64,000 bases of DNA. It comes from Perognathus longimembris pacificus (Eukaryota > Chordata > Mammalia > Rodentia > Heteromyidae). The position numbers and the translations under genes are program-made. Of this stretch, positions 59,528-64,000 are shown piece after piece. The notes beneath the pieces are model-generated. The model was not told the origin of the DNA and ran no database searches. It saw only the letters and a list, made by a program, of their open reading frames with translations. Location: the NCBI RefSeq assembly GCF_023159225.1, contig NC_063168.1:60367398-60431397 (forward strand). Direction: 5' to 3'. The number at the start of each line of letters is the position of its first letter. The first letter of the stretch is position 1.

Positions 59528-60286
59528 CTCCTAAGTCCACACCCCAGAATTAATACAAACCTTTCGCATATGACCAACAACCTTTAGAAAGCTGTCCTGA
59601 AAATAGAATATATCCTTCCAATTCAATGAACTTATATAGGTAGTTTACCTTTGTTCTGTCAATTGGGTATGGACTGCTTAGATCTAAATCTTAACTCATT
59701 TTACTATACGAACTCAGTATGTACACAGTCACTTATCCATTTGTTATAAAGCATACAATGAGCTAAAATCAGTCCTTACTACATGATGATAATATCAGCC
59801 AACAATGATAGAATAATATATGATGAATGTTAGGTTTCTTGTGGAAATCTTTGGTAATGAGGAAAAATGGGATATTAGTAAATGCTTCCTAATGTAAATT
59901 CATAGAGCCAAAGATGCTTGTGAAATTGGATTCCTTTTGTCTCAAGACTGTAGACTGACTCAAGACTGTAGAAAGGTAAAGCTGTGGAAAAGAAGAGACA
60001 ACCATCCCAATAAACCCATAAACCTTGCAATTATCTAGTAGTAAGGGAGGCAACAATAAGAAGACATGAAACTAAATAGATTGATTAAAAGTTCCTCAAC
60101 ATGGCATGATTGCGTTTTTATAAGGAAAAATGCAAGAGATTCACTGAAGAAATATAATAAAATAGCTGAACTCAAAAATATGACACATATAGGGGTCATA
60201 CATCTGTCATACTAGTCATTCATTCTGTGAACCCTACTCACCTAATCATTATTACTGATTGTTCTAGAATGTATCTAAATTTTTCA
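59528..60286. other. Unassigned intron
   Basis: Nothing recognised except a small tandem repeat of ctcaagactgtagactga at about 59940-59972. Confidence 0.45.
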
Positions 60287-60510
60287 TGTGCGTGCCGGTC
60301 CTTGAGCTTGAACTCAGGGCCGGTGCTGTCCTTGAGCTTTTCTGCTCAGACTAGCATTCTACCACTTGAGTCATAGCTCTACATCTGGCTTTCTGGTGGT
60401 TATTGGTGAGAATCTCACAAACTTTACTGTCCAGGCTGGTTTTGAATAGTGATCCTCAGATCTAGCCTCCTGAGTAGCTAGGATTATAGGTATGAGCTCC
60501 TGGTAAGCTA
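60287..60510 (-). repeat. Chimeric B1-Geo SINE
   Basis: Reversed Geo part (gaactcagggccggtgctgt) and B1 head (gagtagctaggattataggt). Confidence 0.75.
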
Positions 60511-60551
60511 CTATTTAAAAACTTCTTATTTTAGGAAAACCTACAGAACAC

Positions 60552-61056
60552 TGTTGGGATCCAGCCTTTGGACTTGACGGGGGAAGGGCATTGGAGAGCG
60601 TACCCAAGACGCCGCCCTTCCCCCCAGTCCTGGGGAATTGTAACCAGCCCCCAACCTTCTCGCCAGCCCAGGCGCCCCCAGTCTCTCCCTGGCTGGCGCT
60701 TTCAAGTGACGTTAGCTCATGAGGGGGTCATATGACAAGCTCACAGCCTATCAGCGTCCTGGCCGGTCAGTCTCCTTTCGTTCCTTCCTATCATTTCCCT
60801 TTACCCCCGCCTTAATAAATCAGATTGCTCTTGAAGCTTCTCTAAGATCTGCATATGCTTGGCTTTCTTTACTGGTAAGGAGGTGGGCGAAGCATTCTCG
60901 TTTGGCCACATGCACGTGAGGTCAGTGCTGGCTCCCCAGCTCCACCCTGGCCTTACCTGCAGGCCAGGTGACCAGGGGAGAGGGTAAGAGAGGGAGTTGT
61001 GAGAAGCGTATCTGAGCCTTGATCCCCACGCCAGGGGAGGCGACCCGAGCCCGACA
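60552..61056 (+). mobile_element. Solo LTR, class II ERV (IAP/ERVK-like)
   Basis: 505 bp bounded by tgttggga and cccgaca (TG...CA with short inverted ends) and a perfect 6-bp duplication gaacac at 60546-60551 and 61057-61062. The terminus and 6-bp duplication are typical of class II ERVs. A polyadenylation signal aataaa sits at 60814-60819. GC-rich with many CpG and a CRE-like tgacgt (about 60707), in sharp contrast to the AT-rich intron. No internal retroviral genes, so it is a recombined solo LTR. It lies antisense to BABAM2. Confidence 0.9.
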
Positions 61057-61062
61057 GAACAC

Positions 61063-61962
61063 AAGAGGGAGAAAATGATATACTAAAATATATGTACTGG
61101 GAAAAATAATTCAAGAAACAAAGAATTTTTAATCTCTAAATTTTAATCTTTGAAAGATTGTAAAAGATATGACAATCACAAAACAAGAGCAAAGTACTGT
61201 GAATGAGGAAGCTAGCAAGAAGCTGGAAATAAGGTACTTCATGATCAGAGGAAAACAAAAAGCTAGAAATAGGAAGAGAAACAGAATCCAAGCGAGTTAT
61301 TTGAAAGTAAGTTCCAACAAAATAAGTATGTGCCCTTAATTGAGAAATAATTTTATAATACATAAAATCCACAATACACAGATTTACAGAACAAGAGAAA
61401 ATTCAAGACAATAGTAAAAGTAAATCTCATGGTGGTGATTGTCCAAAGGCAGACCTACAGAGCAATCACTCAAGTAATTTATAACTGAAACAATGATGAC
61501 AACTATAAATTTAAGACAGATAGTAGATTATCAACTATGAAAATGTAAAAGAAAAAAAACAGGGGGTAAAGTAAGAAGGTGAATGAAGAGGAATGGAAAG
61601 AAAAAGAGGCTAACATCTTCATCTTTTAAAGTTACAAAGCCAAAATACAACATTGTTCTTGGAAGACCAAATAATGTATTTATTGTTCCTTTATAGAGAC
61701 TGCACTGAGCATTAACAATGTAAATTATGTGTCAGAGAGTTACTCTTAAGTTTTAGGCAAACAAGGTGAAAGAGCATGAAAAACTAGTTTGTTTGCATCT
61801 ATGAAAATAGAACAACAAAACCTATGGAAATTTATTTAAGGAGTAGGATAAGACAGAGGAACAGGACTGTGAATCTGACTGGGATATACTGTATACATAG
61901 GTGGAAAAGTCATTATAAAATCCCCCTTGTACAATTAATGTACTCTAATTAAAAATTAAAAC
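61063..61962. other. Unassigned AT-rich intron
   Basis: No element or gene recognised. Confidence 0.45.
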
Positions 61963-62172
61963 TTGCCAGGCACCAGTAGTTCACAGCTGTAACCTTAGCT
62001 ACTTAGGAGGCTGAGATCTGACAAATCAAAGTTAGAAAGCCAACACAGGCAGAAAAATCCACATGACTCCATCTTCAATTAAGTGTGGTTCAAGTGGTAG
62101 AGAACTAGCAGTAAGCAAGTAAGCCAAGTAAGAACATGAGGCCCAGAGTTCAAGTCCTGGTATCAGGGAAAA
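61963..62172 (+). repeat. Chimeric B1-Geo SINE
   Basis: gccaggcaccagtagttcac, acttaggaggctgagatctg, then ggttcaagtggtagagaact and gagttcaagtcctggtatca. Confidence 0.72.
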
Positions 62173-62243
62173 AAATGAAGGGCGGGGGGGGGAAGGGGCT
62201 ATTCATTTCACTATATAATGCAGTGCTTAAAAGTGATCCTTCA

Positions 62244-62455
62244 GGGGGCTGGGGATATGGCCTAGTGGCAAGAGAGCTTGCCTCATATACATGAGGCCCT
62301 GGGTTCGATTCCCCAGCACCACATATACAGAAAACGGCCAGAAGTGGCGCTGTGGCTCAAGTGGCAGAGTGCTAGCCTTGAGCAAAAGGAAGCCAGGGAC
62401 AGTGCTCAGGCCCTGAGTCCAAGGCCCAGGACTAGCCAAAAAAAAAAAAAAAAAA
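62244..62455 (+). mobile_element. IDL-Geo SINE
   Basis: Complete dimer with a long A tail. Flanked by aaaagtgatccttca at 62229-62243 and 62456-62470. Confidence 0.96.
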
Positions 62456-62470
62456 AAAAGTGATCCTTCA

Positions 62471-62648
62471 GGGTCTGGGAATATGGCCTAGTGGTAGAGT
62501 GTTTGACCCCTCAGCACCACATATGTAGAAAAAGCCAGAAGTGGTGTTGTGCCTCAAGTGGTAGAGTGCTAGCCTTGAGCAAAAAGAAGCCAGGGACAGT
62601 GCTCAGGCTCTGAGTTCAAACCCCAGGACTGACCCCCCCCCCCCAAAA
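62471..62648 (+). mobile_element. IDL-Geo SINE with deleted left monomer
   Basis: The middle of the left monomer is missing (gtgtttgacccctcagcacc). The tail begins with a C run (62633-62644) before the A run. Followed by the third copy of aaaagtgatccttca (62649-62663). Confidence 0.92.
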
Positions 62649-62688
62649 AAAAGTGATCCTTCAATGAAGTTAAGAGAGTTAAAACTTT

Positions 62689-62775
62689 TCTGGCTGGAAA
62701 TGTAGTATAGTGATAACGTGCTTGTCTAGCATGCAGAAGGCACTGGGGTTGATCACTACAAGTAAAAGTAAAAAT
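62689..62775 (+). repeat. ID-like monomer
   Basis: ggaaatgtagtatagtgata, gtgcttgtctagcatgcaga and gttgatcactacaag. Confidence 0.5.
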
Positions 62776-62909
62776 TTTTAAGCTACAGAATAACAAACAC
62801 CAGAAGCAATGATGGTGATGTAAATTCTCTAAGGAAGAAGAGAGAGATAAGGGATACAGTGAACATAGGCTGAGGCCTCATATATTAGGACAGGAGGTCA
62901 AAAGATATT

Positions 62910-63111
62910 GGGCTGGGGATATAGCCTAGTGGCAAGAGTGCCTGCCTCGGATACACGAGGCCCTAGGTTCGATTCCCCAGCACCACATATACAGAAAACG
63001 GCCAGAAGCGGCGCTGTGGCTCAAGTGGCAGAGTGCTAGCCTTGAGCGGGAAGAAGCCAGGGACAGTGCTCAGGCCCTGAGTCCAAGGCCCAGGACTGGC
63101 CAAAAAAAAAA
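62910..63111 (+). mobile_element. IDL-Geo SINE, young subfamily copy
   Basis: Duplication aaaagatatt at 62900-62909 and 63112-63121. Has all young-subfamily variants and no private change that I can see. Confidence 0.95.
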
Positions 63112-63266
63112 AAAAGATATTAATGTTTAAAACTGTTTAAGTCAAGAAACAGAGACAATTCATAGTACCTAAGAGAAATAGAGACTATCACCAGAAGAAA
63201 TAAACTGAAACTTCATAAGTGGTTCTCTCCAGAAAACAAGACTTGGAGAGGAAGCCATGGAATGTA

Positions 63267-63268
<2 letters not shown>

Positions 63269-63312
<44 letters not shown>
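63269..63312. repeat. (GT)n microsatellite
   Basis: About 22 GT units followed by a G10 run. Confidence 0.96.
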
Positions 63313-63317
<5 letters not shown>

Positions 63318-63350
63318 GGGGGGGGGAGGCTATCCCATGCCACGACTAAG

Positions 63351-63457
63351 AGAGCATGGTGGCAGAAAATTATAATCCAAGCACTCAGAAAGCTGAGGCA
63401 GGAGGATTTAGTGTTCAATTCTGGGCTACACAGCAAGATGCTGTCTCAAACAAAAAG
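63351..63457 (+). repeat. B1 SINE
   Basis: gagcatggtggcagaaaatt, ataatccaagcactcagaaa, gctgaggcaggaggatttag and gatgctgtctcaaacaaaaa; a monomeric B1. Confidence 0.75.
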
Positions 63458-63552
63458 AATGGAGGAATGAGGAAAGGGAAGAAGGGGGGAAAGGAAAGGA
63501 AAGGAGGGAGGGAAGCAGTGAGGAAGGGAGGGAAAGGAGGGAAAAAGAGAGG
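63458..63552. repeat. Purine-only (GGAA/GGGA)n tract
   Basis: Nearly pure purine for about 95 bp, derived from the B1 tail. Confidence 0.85.
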
Positions 63553-63687
63553 TTGATTATGTTCAGATTACAATCAGGAAGACACTAGTAGCAATGGTTC
63601 TTGGTGGCAGGGTTTCTGGAAGGGGGTTAGCAACAGTGGTAGACAGTGCCAATTCTACCTTTAAAATACTCCTAAAAACGTTTTGGG

Positions 63688-63745
63688 GTTTTTTTTGTGC
63701 CTGTCCTGGGGCTTGAACTCAGGCATGAGCCACTGGCATCCAAGT
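63688..63745 (-). repeat. Internally deleted B1-Geo SINE
   Basis: The Geo end (tgtcctggggcttgaactca) joins directly to the B1 start (ggcatgagccactggcatcc), with everything between missing. Confidence 0.6.
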
Positions 63746-64000
63746 AAAAAGGTATTTTAAAGCATGATATATCATCATTGGTATGTTATATAAGAATTAT
63801 GTTATGTAAGAATTATTGTGCATGCTTAAAAATTAATAATTTCTGTGTAGACCTATTTGGTTACAACTCATTCCCTGACAAGTAATTTACTTTTATTATT
63901 TTTGTAATTTGTTATTTAGCTCTTCCTTTTCACATTTTTTTCTAATTTACTTTTTAATAGAACTAGGACTGAATGACAGATAAGAAAAAAGACAAATGCT
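63746..64000. other. Unassigned intron at window end
   Basis: AT-rich, nothing recognised. Confidence 0.4.

Larger units (their letters stand above)
16517..64000 (-). other. BABAM2: BABAM2 intron upstream of the exon (partial)
   Basis: Everything above the acceptor is intron on the minus strand. The preceding exon should end with coding for ...HIPYAGETLK plus the first base of a Trp codon, and I found no such sequence in 47 kb. The content is mainly retrotransposons in nested layers plus stretches of unassigned sequence. Confidence 0.88.

Noticed and set aside
60719..61064. Open frames within the GC-rich block at 60.7-61.1 kb, at first suspected to be a CpG-island first exon
   Set aside because: The block has exact LTR termini and a 6-bp target duplication, so the GC content and frames belong to a solo LTR.
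3048..63111. Many near-identical direct repeats of about 200 bp, superficially array-like
   Set aside because: Irregular spacing, poly-A tails and target duplications show dispersed SINEs, not a CRISPR or satellite array.
16517..64000. Search for the preceding BABAM2 exon (HIPYAGETLK)
   Set aside because: No reverse-complement match seen; the exon must lie beyond the window.

Overview
This is a repeat-dense, AT-rich piece of mammalian nuclear DNA that lies inside one very large gene. The only protein-coding sequence I can support is a single 95-nt exon on the minus strand (16422-16516). It has clean splice sites and encodes 31 residues of BABAM2 (BRE/BRCC45), a scaffold of the BRCA1-A and BRISC deubiquitinase complexes. 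The rest of the window is the two flanking introns, at least 47.5 kb upstream (16517-64000) and at least 16.4 kb downstream (1-16421). I found no other BABAM2 exon and no independent gene.

The repeats suggest the organism. The commonest family is a dimeric SINE: a tRNA-Ala/ID-like left monomer, an A-rich linker, a second monomer with the core 'tggctcaagtggcagagtgc', and a poly-A tail. This matches what I know as IDL-Geo, described as restricted to geomyoid rodents (kangaroo rats, pocket mice, pocket gophers). A second chimeric SINE joins a 7SL/B1-like head to a Geo-like tail. L1 3' ends of at least two lineages are also present. I therefore infer a heteromyid or geomyid rodent.

Layout. 1-16 kb: scattered SINEs, a pentanucleotide satellite (5716-5827), and an old L1 (10086-12600) split by a younger L1 insertion. 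16-20 kb: the BABAM2 exon, a MIR, and a 2.2-kb 5'-truncated L1 (17289-19463) followed by two SINEs, with the same 12-bp target sequence present three times. 21.8-24.2 kb: an old L1 carrying three nested insertions. 24-46 kb: sparser sequence with L1 3' ends, MaLR-type LTRs and SINEs. 46.6-52.0 kb: a fragmented old L1 holding about ten later insertions, including a retroposed 5' half of tRNA-Phe and a 138-bp segment whose other copy lies 3.7 kb away. 52-60 kb: mostly single-copy intron. 60552-61056: a GC-rich solo LTR with a perfect 6-bp target duplication, resembling class II (IAP/ERVK-like) LTRs. 62-63 kb: a SINE cluster with another triplicated target site.

No operon-like or defence-like system is visible. 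The interest lies in retrotransposition biology: reuse of integration sites, a young SINE subfamily, a tailless tRNA retropseudogene, chimeric SINEs, and a strong bias of IDL-Geo copies toward the antisense strand of the host gene. All family names rest on recognition by eye; no database search was possible.
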